Positions 30,154-37,738 of a stretch of DNA of 64,000 nt are shown in pieces. The position numbers and the translations under genes were made by a program. The DNA is from Paraclostridium sordellii (GTDB lineage Bacteria > Bacillota > Clostridia > Peptostreptococcales > Peptostreptococcaceae): positions 1,449,911-1,513,910 of the forward strand of contig NZ_LN679998.1 in assembly GCF_000953675.1 (NCBI RefSeq), in the 5' to 3' direction. Position 1 is the stretch's first letter; each line of letters starts with the position of its first letter. The notes beneath the pieces are model-generated. The model ran no database searches. It was not told the DNA's origin and was given only the letters and a program-made list of their open reading frames with translations.

Positions 30154-32295
30154 ATGAAATTTTTAAAAAAAAGTTGTAGTTTGGTAATATCATTAGTTTT
30201 AAGTTCTATGCTATTAACAGGCTGTAATTTAGCTAAAAATAAGAATCAAGATAGTAGTGTTAGCACTAATGAAAAGAAAGTAGTTAAAGCTAATAAAAAA
30301 GCTCCAGATACCTTAACTTCCAAAAAACATAGCAATGAAACTATAAAGGAAATTTCAACAAAAGATTACTTAAATGATGATATATTAAGTAATCAAGATA
30401 AGAAAACTGTAAATAACAAATCAGATGGAAATAGGATTGTATCTAAAAAGGAAGTTTCAAAAAATAGTTATGAAGTACATAATGCCAATAAAAAATACAA
30501 TAAAATCAAAAGTGAAGATACCAAGTTTATTGAAGAAAAGGAAGTAAAAAAAGACAATAAAATTAAAAAAGAGGACATTAGACATAAGGCAGATAATCAA
30601 GCAAAAGAAAACAATATAGTCAAAAAAGAAGATAACAAGCCTAAAGAAGATAATGAAGTGAGAGAAGTTGAAAAAATAAAAGGTGAAGATACTAAACCTG
30701 ATATAGACAACCAAGTAAGAAAAGAGGATAAAACAAAAGATGAAGTTAACAAACCAGATACAGACAATGAAGTAAAAGAAGATGAAAAAACAAAAGACGA
30801 AGGCAATAAACCAGATACAGATAATGAAGTAAAAGAAGATGAAAAAACAAAAGACGAAGGCAATAAACCAGATACAGATAACGAAGTAAAAGAAGATGAA
30901 AAAACAAAAGACGAAGGCAATAAACCAGATACAGATAACGAAGTAAAAGAAGATGAGAAAACAAAAGACGAAGTTAATAAGCCAGATACAGATAATGAAG
31001 TAAAAGAAGACGAAAAGACAAAAGATGAAGTTAATAAGCCAGATACAGATAAAGAAGTAAAAGAAGACGAAAAGACAAAAGACGAAGGCAATAAACCAGA
31101 TACAGATAAAGAAGTAAAAGAAGATGAGAAAACAAAAGATGAAGTTAACAAACCAGATAAAGATAAAGAAGTAAAAGAAGATGAAAAAACAAAAGACGAA
31201 GGCAATAAACTAGATACAGATAATGAAGTAAAAGAAGATGAAAAGACAAAAGATGAAGTTAACAAGCCAGATGAAGAATTAGTTAATATAAATGATGAAT
31301 ATTTAAGAAAAGCTGTTAACAAGGCTTTAGGAAGAGATGAAAATTCTCAAGATAAAATTACAGCAAAGGATATGGAAAACATAACTAAAATTGATAGTGG
31401 GTTTTTAGCATTATACACAGATGAAAAAGGAGAACCAAGAAGAGGTATTAAAAGCTTAGAAGGATTAGAGTATGCTAAAAATCTTAAGACTCTTAAAGTA
31501 AGTATGAACAGTATAACTGATTTAACTCCAATAAAAGATTTAACAAACTTAGAGTTTTTAGAAGTATTTAGAAATGAAATAAGTGATTTAACGCCATTAA
31601 AAAACCTTAAAAATTTAGAACACTTAGATATATATAACAATAAAGGAATAGTTAATTTAGAACCTATTTCTAAACTTAACAAAATAAACTTTATTGATAT
31701 GCACTATTGTAATAGACGTAGCGCTAGAGTAACTTTTGAAGATTTAGGAAGTCTTACAAATCTAGAGTTTTTAAGTATTGATGATGATTTTGTTGATGAC
31801 CTTAGTTTTGTAAGAAATCTTAAAAAGTTAAGTACTTTTAGTTGTAATAACAATTATGTAACTGATTTAAGTTATATACAAGCTTTAGCTACTGATTCTT
31901 TTGAAGATTGGTCAGGAGATAAGTTCTTTAATATGTATGGACAAATGCTTAAAGAAGATATTAAGGTAGAAGCTCCAAGTGAAGGAATTGTTTATAAAAT
32001 GAAATGTCGAGTTACTGGAGCTGATAAATATATTGAAAAAATTTATAAAACTTATGAAATAACTGAAGGACTTCCAGCAATATCTAATAAAGATGAAAAT
32101 AAAAATATATCTCTTAGATATAATAAATTTACTAATGAACTGGAATTAACAGTAGGTAAAAATACTAGTTCTAAAAAAACTAATACTAAATTTACTGCAG
32201 TATTAGAATATGGTATGTATAGTTTAAAAATGACTTTTGATATAACTCAAGATGGAGTTAAAGATATATCTAAAGTAGAGGTAAATGAGATATAA
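30154..32295 (+). CDS. Surface lipoprotein with 19-residue repeats and a leucine-rich domain
   Basis: 713 residues. Signal peptide and lipobox LLTGC (Cys24). Residues about 30-192 are a Lys/Asp/Asn-rich linker. Residues 193-363 are nine units of KTKDEGNKPDTDNEVKEDE, highly charged and likely extended as a stalk. Residues about 377-560 form a leucine-rich domain (LEGLEYAKNLKTLKV, LTPIKDLTNLEFLEV, LTPLKNLKNLEHLDI), internalin-like, then a beta domain. The module NxxYLxKAxxxALG at its start also ends the M60 protease. Start chosen at the ATG behind AAGGGGG; an upstream ATG at 30100 has none. Likely a host- or matrix-binding surface protein. Confidence 0.88.
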   Translation: MKFLKKSCSLVISLVLSSMLLTGCNLAKNKNQDSSVSTNEKKVVKANKKAPDTLTSKKHSNETIKEISTKDYLNDDILSNQDKKTVNNKSDGNRIVSKKEVSKNSYEVHNANKKYNKIKSEDTKFIEEKEVKKDNKIKKEDIRHKADNQAKENNIVKKEDNKPKEDNEVREVEKIKGEDTKPDIDNQVRKEDKTKDEVNKPDTDNEVKEDEKTKDEGNKPDTDNEVKEDEKTKDEGNKPDTDNEVKEDEKTKDEGNKPDTDNEVKEDEKTKDEVNKPDTDNEVKEDEKTKDEVNKPDTDKEVKEDEKTKDEGNKPDTDKEVKEDEKTKDEVNKPDKDKEVKEDEKTKDEGNKLDTDNEVKEDEKTKDEVNKPDEELVNINDEYLRKAVNKALGRDENSQDKITAKDMENITKIDSGFLALYTDEKGEPRRGIKSLEGLEYAKNLKTLKVSMNSITDLTPIKDLTNLEFLEVFRNEISDLTPLKNLKNLEHLDIYNNKGIVNLEPISKLNKINFIDMHYCNRRSARVTFEDLGSLTNLEFLSIDDDFVDDLSFVRNLKKLSTFSCNNNYVTDLSYIQALATDSFEDWSGDKFFNMYGQMLKEDIKVEAPSEGIVYKMKCRVTGADKYIEKIYKTYEITEGLPAISNKDENKNISLRYNKFTNELELTVGKNTSSKKTNTKFTAVLEYGMYSLKMTFDITQDGVKDISKVEVNEI
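30730..31242 (+). repeat. Nine 57-bp tandem coding repeats
   Basis: Nine in-frame 57-base units starting AAAACAAAAGAnGAAG, plus a tenth partial. Variation is mainly Gly/Val at position 6 and Asn/Lys at position 13. Units 2-4 are almost identical at the DNA level, so recent unit gain is likely. Copy number should vary between strains. Confidence 0.95.
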
Positions 32296-32329
32296 ATATT
32301 TATTAAAAAGTAAAATTAGAGTATGTATA

Positions 32330-32363
32330 TAAAGGGCTATGAATTAAAATTCATAGTCCTTTA
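32330..32363 (+). terminator. Terminator, probably bidirectional
   Basis: TAAAGGGCTATGAAT pairs with ATTCATAGTCCTTTA (one G-U). It sits between convergent lipoprotein and acetyltransferase genes. Confidence 0.8.
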
Positions 32364-32435
32364 TTAATAAATTAAAATTCAATTTTACTTACTTTCTTCA
32401 TTTGCTTTTTTAGAATTCTTATATTTATAGAATTA

Positions 32436-32864
32436 TTAAAGTTTCTTATTCATTATTATATTAGTTTTTTTGTAATTTAACTTTTCATATAAATTTATAG
32501 CTTTTGTATTATGTCCAAACACATGAAGTTCTATCTTTTCTAATTTCAATGACCTTGCAATATTTTCAATTTCCTCCATTGCTTTTAATCCATAACCTTT
32601 GCCTTGATATTCTTTGTATATATTTAAGTCATATATAAAGCCTAAATTATTTTCCTTTACATTAAGCCAAATCATGCCAATAACCTTATCAATTTCATTT
32701 AATATGGAAAATAAATAATTGTTATTTGAGTTTACTCCATTAGGAAGTAGTTTATCATCTTCAGTCCAATTTCCAGATTCAATCTTTTCTTTAGCATAAG
32801 ACTTTACTGCATTATCTATGTAGTTTTCAAATTCAATGCTAGACATTTTTCTTAATATACTCAT
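32436..32864 (-). CDS. GNAT-family N-acetyltransferase
   Basis: 142 residues. Acetyl-CoA motif IYKEYQGKGYGLKAMEEIENIA at about 86-107 (Q/RxxGxG form) and the distal HVFGHNTKAINLYEKLNYKKT typical of the fold. Substrate unknown. GGGGGTG is 7-8 bases before the ATG. A single gene, facing the lipoprotein gene. Confidence 0.9.
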   Translation of the reverse strand: MSILRKMSSIEFENYIDNAVKSYAKEKIESGNWTEDDKLLPNGVNSNNNYLFSILNEIDKVIGMIWLNVKENNLGFIYDLNIYKEYQGKGYGLKAMEEIENIARSLKLEKIELHVFGHNTKAINLYEKLNYKKTNIIMNKKL

Positions 32865-33066
32865 GTTATCACCCCCTAAAATAGTTTAAGATATGGAATA
32901 ATTGATAATTTAATTGTAGCAGATTTAGAGCTTATTAATTATTATCTAGATAAGATACAAGTGATAATTTAGATAATAAAATTAGTTATGTACATAATAA
33001 ATAAACTTTTATTTATATAACTTAAAATAAGGCATTGTATTTCGAATTAATGAAACTATTTTACAA

Positions 33067-33095
33067 TTGGAAAATGATTGAATATTTCGTATAAT
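33067..33095 (+). promoter_or_regulatory. Housekeeping-type promoter of the 33125 gene
   Basis: TTGGAA (33067-33072), 17 bases, TATAAT (33090-33095), about 30 bases before the gene. About 80 bases around it match the sequence at 37208-37287, the promoter of the gene at 37368. Confidence 0.75.
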
Positions 33096-33124
33096 ATAAA
33101 CAAATAGGAAAGGGGGGGATTTGA

Positions 33125-33523
33125 ATGAAATTGAAATTTTGTGTAATGGGATTAGCAGTGTCAGTTTTGGTTTCAGGATATGGAATAATCACTAGTAGTT
33201 CAGCGGATGATAATGGTAAAATATCTAAAACTATTGATACTATTAGAGGTTACTTTAAAACTAATGATAATGGAGAAACTTATGGAACTTACATTGATAA
33301 GGGGGAGGGTGAATATGAAGAACCAGACCTTATGGCAGTTATTGGGGTAAATGATGTTGAGGGATTTGTAAAAAAAGCTGATTTATATGATGAAGAAAAC
33401 CAGCCAAATAATCCTGAAGAAGCAATTGCTTATATGGAAAAAAGAGAAAAAGAAGGGTCTAGGTTAATTCCGGTTTATGAAAAAGATGGTAAAACAGTAA
33501 TAGGTGAATATAGAATTGATTAA
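33125..33523 (+). CDS. Small exported protein of unknown function
   Basis: 132 residues. A signal peptide or anchor at 1-28 (MKLKFCVMGLAVSVLVSGYGIITSS), then an acidic domain with TNDNGETYGTYID, EEPDLMAVIGVNDVEGFVKKADLYD and IPVYEKDGKTVIGEYRID. This domain resembles, from memory, the C-terminal tail found on some clostridial BlaR1/M56-type sensors, here standing alone. GGGGGGG precedes the ATG by about 6 bases. It sits just before the first copy of a 1.4-kb duplicated block. Confidence 0.7.
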   Translation: MKLKFCVMGLAVSVLVSGYGIITSSSADDNGKISKTIDTIRGYFKTNDNGETYGTYIDKGEGEYEEPDLMAVIGVNDVEGFVKKADLYDEENQPNNPEEAIAYMEKREKEGSRLIPVYEKDGKTVIGEYRID

Positions 33524-33610
33524 AAATAATAATATATTTAATTTATTGATAAAAAGTACTAATTTGAAAGGTTTTATGCTTTAGGTTAGTGCCTTTTTAG
33601 AATACTTTGT

Positions 33611-33707
33611 GGGGGAGTTTGAGATTATATAGCATCTTCCTTCACTGAAAGCCTAAAGTGCAGGCTTTAACGTTTCGTCAGATTGCTATATAATTTCAAA
33701 CTCTTTC
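33611..33707 (+). repeat. Structured palindromic element, copy B
   Basis: The outer stem pairs GAGTTTGAGATTATATAGCA with TGCTATATAATTTCAAACTC over 20 bp with one G-U, extended outward by G-U pairs. Inside: CTTCCTTCACTG, the hairpin AAAGCCT-AAAGTGC-AGGCTTT, then AACGTTTCGTCAGATT. A T run (33713-33721) follows on the + strand. It lies 87 bases after the exported-protein stop. Confidence 0.82.
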
Positions 33708-33711
33708 ACCG

Positions 33712-34026
33712 TTATTTTTTTAGTTTTTGTTTAGGGATACCATATTTTTTATTAAGTCTATTAAGAGTAAATATGTAAAAAGCTAAAATCAATGAAAAAC
33801 AGGGGTTAACAATAGTTATAGGTAGTGATTTGAAAAGCATTATTAAGCTTAATAAAATAGATAAAATACTTACTGTTAAAAGTAAAGAAACCCTAGATTT
33901 TGTATATTGTTTAAAATCTATAAATTTTTTATCTGATTTATTTTTATAAAAGTATCTTATTTGTAATAGAGCTAAGATTATACAAAATATTCCATAAGTA
34001 AAAAATATAAAAGCAAAAAACTTCAT
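33712..34026 (-). CDS. Small three-helix membrane protein (duplicated gene)
   Basis: 104 residues with three predicted helices (about 2-22, 44-62, 68-87) and a basic C-terminus. No family recognised. About 90 percent identical by eye to 36007-36315, the other copy in the duplicated block. AAAGGAGAATTTT before the ATG is a good ribosome site. A TTAGTCCAAGTTT motif lies about 80 bases upstream on its strand. It ends directly against structured element B. Confidence 0.68.
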   Translation of the reverse strand: MKFFAFIFFTYGIFCIILALLQIRYFYKNKSDKKFIDFKQYTKSRVSLLLTVSILSILLSLIMLFKSLPITIVNPCFSLILAFYIFTLNRLNKKYGIPKQKLKK

Positions 34027-34328
34027 AAAATTCTCCTTTAGATAAAATTTATTGTATATTTAAATATTAAAAAATGAGTTTAACATTTAAAGAGGGAGAA
34101 GTGTGAAACTTGGACTAAGGTTTAGATATTATAGACTAAAATATGACTTTGTATAAGGGAAAGTTATAAGTATTGGAAAAAAAGTGATTAAGATGGTAAA
34201 TTATTATTAATAAAGAAATAAATAAAAAACTATAGCTAATATCAAAAATATATGATATAATAATATTTGTAGAGATACAAAAGTAAATCAAGATAAAATC
34301 TTGATATAGGTTAATAGGAGTACATTTA
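34027..34328. other. Divergent intergenic region with motif and cspA leader
   Basis: AAACTTGGACTAAGG (34106-34120) is a TTTAGTCCAA-type motif pointing to the minus-strand gene. Toward cspA there is a TATAAT (34256-34261 region) and a leader hairpin ATCAAGAT-aaa-ATCTTGAT at 34287-34305. The leader is repeated almost unchanged at 36572-36590. Confidence 0.55.
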
Positions 34329-34529
34329 ATGAATAATGGAATAGTAAAATGGTTTAACAATGAAAAAGGATTTGGTTTCATAACAGTAGATGGAGGAGAA
34401 GACGTATTCGCTCATTTCTCAGCTATACAAACTGATGGGTTTAAATCATTAGAAGAAGGTCAAAAAGTAAGCTTTAATATAGTTAAAGGTGCTAGAGGAC
34501 CTCAAGCAGAAAACATAACTATATTATAA
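34329..34529 (+). CDS. cspA: Cold-shock protein, copy 1
   Basis: 66 residues: a single cold-shock (OB-fold) domain with both RNA-binding motifs, KGFGFITV (RNP1) and VFAHFSAIQ (RNP2). Binds single-stranded RNA/DNA and melts mRNA structure in the cytoplasm. The coding sequence is identical base for base, as far as read by eye, to the gene at 36614-36814, and the 60 bases upstream are also the same. GGAG precedes the ATG by 8 bases; a hairpin in the leader may act in temperature or autoregulation. Ends at its own terminator. Confidence 0.96.
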   Translation: MNNGIVKWFNNEKGFGFITVDGGEDVFAHFSAIQTDGFKSLEEGQKVSFNIVKGARGPQAENITIL

Positions 34530-34548
34530 TATATATTCATGTTAATTC

Positions 34549-34573
34549 AAAAGACACATTTGTGTCTTTTTTT
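34549..34573 (+). terminator. cspA terminator, copy 1
   Basis: AAAAGACACA/TGTGTCTTTT with a T run. Confidence 0.88.
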
Positions 34574-34631
34574 ATTTAAGAAACAAAACGTTTAGATTAT
34601 ACAATATATAATCTAGTAGGTGGTGAATTTA

Positions 34632-34763
34632 ATGATTAGTATTACACATAAATTATTTTTTCAAATATTAAATCCTTTTATTTTAGGAGGAATTTTATTT
34701 GTTGGGTATAAATCAATATGCTCTGTTGAAAAAAAGATAACTAAGATAATAAAGAATTTTTAA
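34632..34763 (+). CDS. 43-residue membrane peptide (duplicated gene)
   Basis: Starts behind AGGTGGTG with good spacing. MISITHKLFFQILNPFILGGILFVGY is one membrane helix, followed by KSICSVEKKITKIIKNF. The second copy at 36917-37051 keeps the frame, with substitutions (Gly to Val, Phe to Tyr, Ile to Met) and a one-residue longer end. Conservation of the frame and ribosome site through divergence supports a real gene. Function unknown. Confidence 0.62.
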   Translation: MISITHKLFFQILNPFILGGILFVGYKSICSVEKKITKIIKNF

Positions 34764-34868
34764 TAAATTTTTTATTATTTAAGTTAAGATCATTTTGATT
34801 TTAATCAAAAGAAAATTTTCAAAAGTTTTAAAGATAATATTATCTAAAACTTATTAAATATAGATAAA

Positions 34869-34914
34869 AGTAATGCCCTTGGAATCTATTAATTTAGATT
34901 TTAAGGGCATTACT
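34869..34914 (+). terminator. GCCCTTAGAAT-type hairpin, copy 6
   Basis: AGTAATGCCCTT pairs with AAGGGCATTACT, with inner GAATCTA/TTTAGATTT pairing, and a TTTTATTT tail follows. It closes unit 1 of the duplication. Confidence 0.78.
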
Positions 34915-35113
34915 TTTATTTAAAGTACATAAACGGCAATTTTTTACTTTCTAAAATTATAATCTTAAGTTTATCAGCGTTTTCAATAAATCTTATATTA
35001 ATTTGGTTAAATGAATTTTTATAAATGTCATATATAATTGACACTAAAATTTATATAGAGTATTATAGAAATAAGTCATATATATATGACTTTTATTGTA
35101 GAGGTGATTTTTT

Positions 35114-35305
35114 ATGAATAAAGTAAAAGAGTATAGAACTTTAGCGAAGATGTCTCAGTTAGAACTGGCAAAAAAAGTAGGGGTTGCAAGACAAACTATA
35201 AATTTAATTGAGAATCAAAAGTATAATCCATCTTTGGATTTATGCATTAGGATTGCAAAAGCTTTGGGAACTGACTTGAATACACTATTTTGGGAGGATG
35301 AGTAA
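35114..35305 (+). CDS. XRE-family transcriptional regulator (small)
   Basis: 63 residues, essentially a lone helix-turn-helix: [48 protein letters not shown]. The class usually represses its own operon. GAGGTG precedes the ATG by about 8 bases. Its stop lies 4 bases before the ATG of a membrane protein gene, the same pairing seen at 50303-50958. The two regulators are close in sequence (LFWEDE versus LFWEE ends). Confidence 0.9.
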   Translation: MNKVKEYRTLAKMSQLELAKKVGVARQTINLIENQKYNPSLDLCIRIAKALGTDLNTLFWEDE

Positions 35306-35309
35306 AAGT

Positions 35310-35819
35310 ATGAATAAGCTAGAGACAAAACTTTTAAAACATTACATAGGATATGAACAACCAAGGGATGAGTATCAACAAGGTGTAATTAATGAAACAC
35401 TTACAACTGCAAATTTATACACTTTTTACTTACTTACAATTTGTATGGTAATTAGTCTTATTTTTGATTCTATTAATCATAAGTTTACCTTTGGAACTTT
35501 TGCTTTGTTTTTTATTCAACAGTTTAATTGTTATTATGTTTTAAGTAAAATGAGAAAATCTGGAGTAGATGTAACTGAATTTGATGATGATATGGATTAT
35601 AAGGAACAAGTAAAGATTTTAAGAAATAAAACTATAATAGGGGCTATACAGTGGACTTTGTGGATGGTTGTTGCAATGGGATATATTTTCCCAACTTTAT
35701 GGGGAGATCCAATAAATATGGATTTTACTCAAATAATGATATTTATTTGTGGTGGTATTTTATTTGGAGTACTTTGTTATATTTTTGCAAAAGGAAAGTT
35801 AAAGAAATTAGAAGATTAA
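35310..35819 (+). CDS. DUF3278-like membrane protein paired with an XRE regulator
   Basis: 169 residues with four predicted helices in two pairs (about 35-53, 60-78, 110-130, 140-158) and charged ends. Resembles the DUF3278 family, often encoded next to small XRE regulators; the function is unknown. Start at 35310 is preferred over 35298 because GGAGG at 35293-35297 abuts 35298 and is 12 bases from 35310. The gene is placed between the two copies of the duplicated block. Confidence 0.68.
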   Translation: MNKLETKLLKHYIGYEQPRDEYQQGVINETLTTANLYTFYLLTICMVISLIFDSINHKFTFGTFALFFIQQFNCYYVLSKMRKSGVDVTEFDDDMDYKEQVKILRNKTIIGAIQWTLWMVVAMGYIFPTLWGDPINMDFTQIMIFICGGILFGVLCYIFAKGKLKKLED

Positions 35820-35897
35820 GATATATTTAATTATTGTTAAGAGTACTAATTTAAGGCGTTTAAAACTTTAGGTTAGTGCTTTTTTAGTTTGCTTTGT

Positions 35898-35994
35898 GGG
35901 GGAGTTTGAGGTTATATAGCATCTTCCTTCACTGAAAGCCTAAGGTGCAGGCTTTAACGTTTCATCAGATTGCTATATAACCTAAAACTCTTTC
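35898..35994 (+). repeat. Structured palindromic element, copy C
   Basis: Outer stem GAGTTTGAGGTTATATAGCA with TGCTATATAACCTAAAACTC (one mismatch). Relative to copy B, AT changes to GT on the left and ATT to ACC on the right, which keeps pairing. The interior is almost the same as in B, and a T run follows. Confidence 0.82.
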
Positions 35995-36006
35995 CTCGTT
36001 ATTTTT

Positions 36007-36315
36007 TTAGTTTTTTTGTTTAGGGATGACATATTTTTTATTAAGTTTATTAAGAGTAAATATGTAAAAAGATAAAATTAACGAAAAACATAAGTTAGCA
36101 ATAGTTATAGGTAGTGATTTGAAAAACATTATTAAGCTTAATAAAATAGATAAAATACTTACTGTTAAAAGTAAGGAAACCATAGATTTTGTATATTGTT
36201 TAAAATTTATAAATTTTTTATCTGGTTTATTTTTATAAAAGTATCTTATTTGTAATAGAGCTAAGATTATACAAAATAGTCCATAAGTAAAAAATATAAA
36301 AGCAAAAAAATTCAT
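36007..36315 (-). CDS. Small three-helix membrane protein (duplicated gene)
   Basis: 102 residues, second copy of 33712-34026, with about ten substitutions and a slightly shorter end. Helices and basic tail are kept. AAAGGAGAATTTC precedes the ATG. A TTAGTCCAAGTTT motif (36394-36410) lies about 80 bases upstream on its strand. Both copies look intact, so both may be expressed. Confidence 0.68.
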   Translation of the reverse strand: MNFFAFIFFTYGLFCIILALLQIRYFYKNKPDKKFINFKQYTKSMVSLLLTVSILSILLSLIMFFKSLPITIANLCFSLILSFYIFTLNKLNKKYVIPKQKN

Positions 36316-36613
36316 GAAATTCTCCTTTAGATAAAATTTATTGTATATTTAAATATTAAAAATGAGTTTAACATTTAAATAGGGATAAATATTAAACTTG
36401 GACTAAGATTTAATTATTAGGGAATGAAATATAATTTTTAATAAGGTGGTTTTAAGTATTAGAAAAAAGTGATTAAGAGGATAAATTATTATTAATAAAG
36501 AAATAAATAAAAAACTATAGCTAATATTAAAAATATATGATATAATAATATTTGTAGAGATACAAAAGTAAATCAAGATAAAATCTTGATATAGGTTAAT
36601 AGGAGTACATTTA

Positions 36614-36814
36614 ATGAATAATGGAATAGTAAAATGGTTTAACAATGAAAAAGGATTTGGTTTCATAACAGTAGATGGAGGAGAAGACGTATTCGCTCAT
36701 TTCTCAGCTATACAAACTGATGGGTTTAAATCATTAGAAGAAGGTCAAAAAGTAAGCTTTAATATAGTTAAAGGTGCTAGAGGACCTCAAGCAGAAAACA
36801 TAACTATATTATAA
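36614..36814 (+). CDS. cspA: Cold-shock protein, copy 2
   Basis: 66 residues, same protein and, by eye, same bases as 34329-34529, including the hairpin leader and GGAG ribosome site. The flanking genes in this block have diverged clearly, so the cold-shock gene has been kept identical either by recent gene conversion or strong selection. It ends at its own terminator 19 bases after the stop. Confidence 0.96.
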   Translation: MNNGIVKWFNNEKGFGFITVDGGEDVFAHFSAIQTDGFKSLEEGQKVSFNIVKGARGPQAENITIL

Positions 36815-36833
36815 TATATATTCATGTTAATTC

Positions 36834-36858
36834 AAAAGACACAAATTGTGTCTTTTTT
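36834..36858 (+). terminator. cspA terminator, copy 2
   Basis: AAAAGACACAA/TTGTGTCTTTT with a T run; one pair longer than copy 1. Confidence 0.88.
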
Positions 36859-36916
36859 TATTTAGAAACAAAACATTTATATTGCATATTATGTAATATA
36901 GCAGGTGGTGAATTTT

Positions 36917-37051
36917 ATGATTAGTATTACGCATAAATTATTTTTTCAAATATTAAATCCTTTTATTTTAGTAGGGATTTTATATGTTGGATATAAATCA
37001 ATGTGCTCTGTTGAAAAAAAGATAACTAAGATAATAAAAAATCTTAAATAA
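36917..37051 (+). CDS. 44-residue membrane peptide (duplicated gene)
   Basis: Second copy of the peptide gene at 34632-34763, behind AGGTGGTG. One membrane helix (FFQILNPFILVGILYVGY), then KSMCSVEKKITKIIKNLK. The frame is intact despite several base changes. Confidence 0.62.
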   Translation: MISITHKLFFQILNPFILVGILYVGYKSMCSVEKKITKIIKNLK

Positions 37052-37153
37052 ATTTTTATTATTTAAGTTAAGATCATTTTGATTTTAAGCAAAAGAAAAT
37101 ATTCAAAAGTTCTAAAGATAACATTATCTAATAACTTATTTGACATAAATAGT

Positions 37154-37196
37154 AGTAATGCCCTTAAAATTTATTAATAGATTTTAAGGGCATTAC
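37154..37196 (+). terminator. GCCCTTAGAAT-type hairpin, copy 7 (covarying)
   Basis: AGTAATGCCCTTAAAAT pairs with ATTTTAAGGGCATTACT. Left AAAAT and right ATTTT replace GAATC/GATTT of the sister copy, keeping pairing. Confidence 0.78.
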
Positions 37197-37255
37197 TTTT
37201 ATTACTTCTTAAAATAAGGTACTTTATTTAAAGATTTATGAAACTATTTTGTGAT

Positions 37256-37283
37256 TTGGAAATAATTAAATATTATGTATAAT
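37256..37283 (+). promoter_or_regulatory. Housekeeping-type promoter of the 37368 gene
   Basis: TTGGAA (37256-37261), 16 bases, TATAAT (37278-37283). Homologous to the promoter at 33067-33095. Confidence 0.72.
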
Positions 37284-37367
37284 ATAATCAAGATTTTAAA
37301 TCGTTATAAAATTTGAAATGGGTATTGGAATATAATCTGACAAATATAAATTATAGGGGGATTAAGG

Positions 37368-37556
37368 ATGAAGAATTTTAAAGTAATTAGTACTTTAGCT
37401 TTAATAATGAGTTTAATTACGATGGTAGGTGGGATTGGGATAGTAGGTTATTATGTAGATAATTTATATATTCGAGGACTATCAGTATTTGTTTTAATTA
37501 TGTCATCTATATTAGTGGCTAATATGAGCAAATTAGTATTTAAAGAGGTAAAGTAA
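37368..37556 (+). CDS. Small two-helix membrane protein
   Basis: 62 residues with two predicted helices (about 7-26 and 33-54) and a short basic end. GGGGG precedes the ATG by 8 bases. No family recognised. Its promoter region is homologous to that of the unrelated exported protein at 33125, so the promoter seems to have been duplicated and placed before different genes. Confidence 0.6.
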   Translation: MKNFKVISTLALIMSLITMVGGIGIVGYYVDNLYIRGLSVFVLIMSSILVANMSKLVFKEVK

Positions 37557-37738
37557 TATAGGTTTATCAGATAATACAAAATTTATAGGAAGTTTTTATA
37601 TACTATAAATATAGTGAAATTTGGTATAATTAATCTATGAATGGCAAATTTAAAACAATTAAGATTTTTAATTAATATAAAATAAATAACTAGTAAATAT
37701 AAGTTATATAAAGCTTTAGAAAAGTAGGAGGAAAAATA

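Larger units (their letters stand above)
33530..34925 (+). repeat. Duplicated block, unit 1
   Basis: About 1.39 kb matching 35820-37205. It contains, in order, a TTTAGGTTAGTGC stretch, structured element B, a minus-strand membrane gene, a TTAGTCCAAGTTT motif, cspA, its terminator, a 43-residue peptide gene and a hairpin. Similarity is near complete around cspA and lower at the edges. Confidence 0.9.
35820..37205 (+). repeat. Duplicated block, unit 2
   Basis: Second copy of 33530-34925 with the same gene order. The cspA core and its leader are unchanged, while the minus-strand membrane gene, peptide gene and end hairpin have diverged. Directly after it lies a promoter region matching the one before the 33125 gene. 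Confidence 0.9.

Noticed and set aside
30730-31242. Regular repeats considered as a CRISPR array
   Set aside because: Units are in-frame coding repeats of a multiple of 3 without unique spacers, inside a lipoprotein gene.
30597-31322. Long minus-strand open frame with SGLLPSSFVFSSSFTSLSV repeats
   Set aside because: It is the antisense shadow of the 57-bp coding repeats of the lipoprotein; no ribosome site, and its repeats follow from the + strand repeats.
35898-35994. Hammerhead-like CTGATGA on the minus strand of the palindromic element
   Set aside because: Only copy C has CTGATGA; copies D and E read CTGACTA and CTGACAA, breaking the required G, and no matching GAAA/stem II geometry is present.
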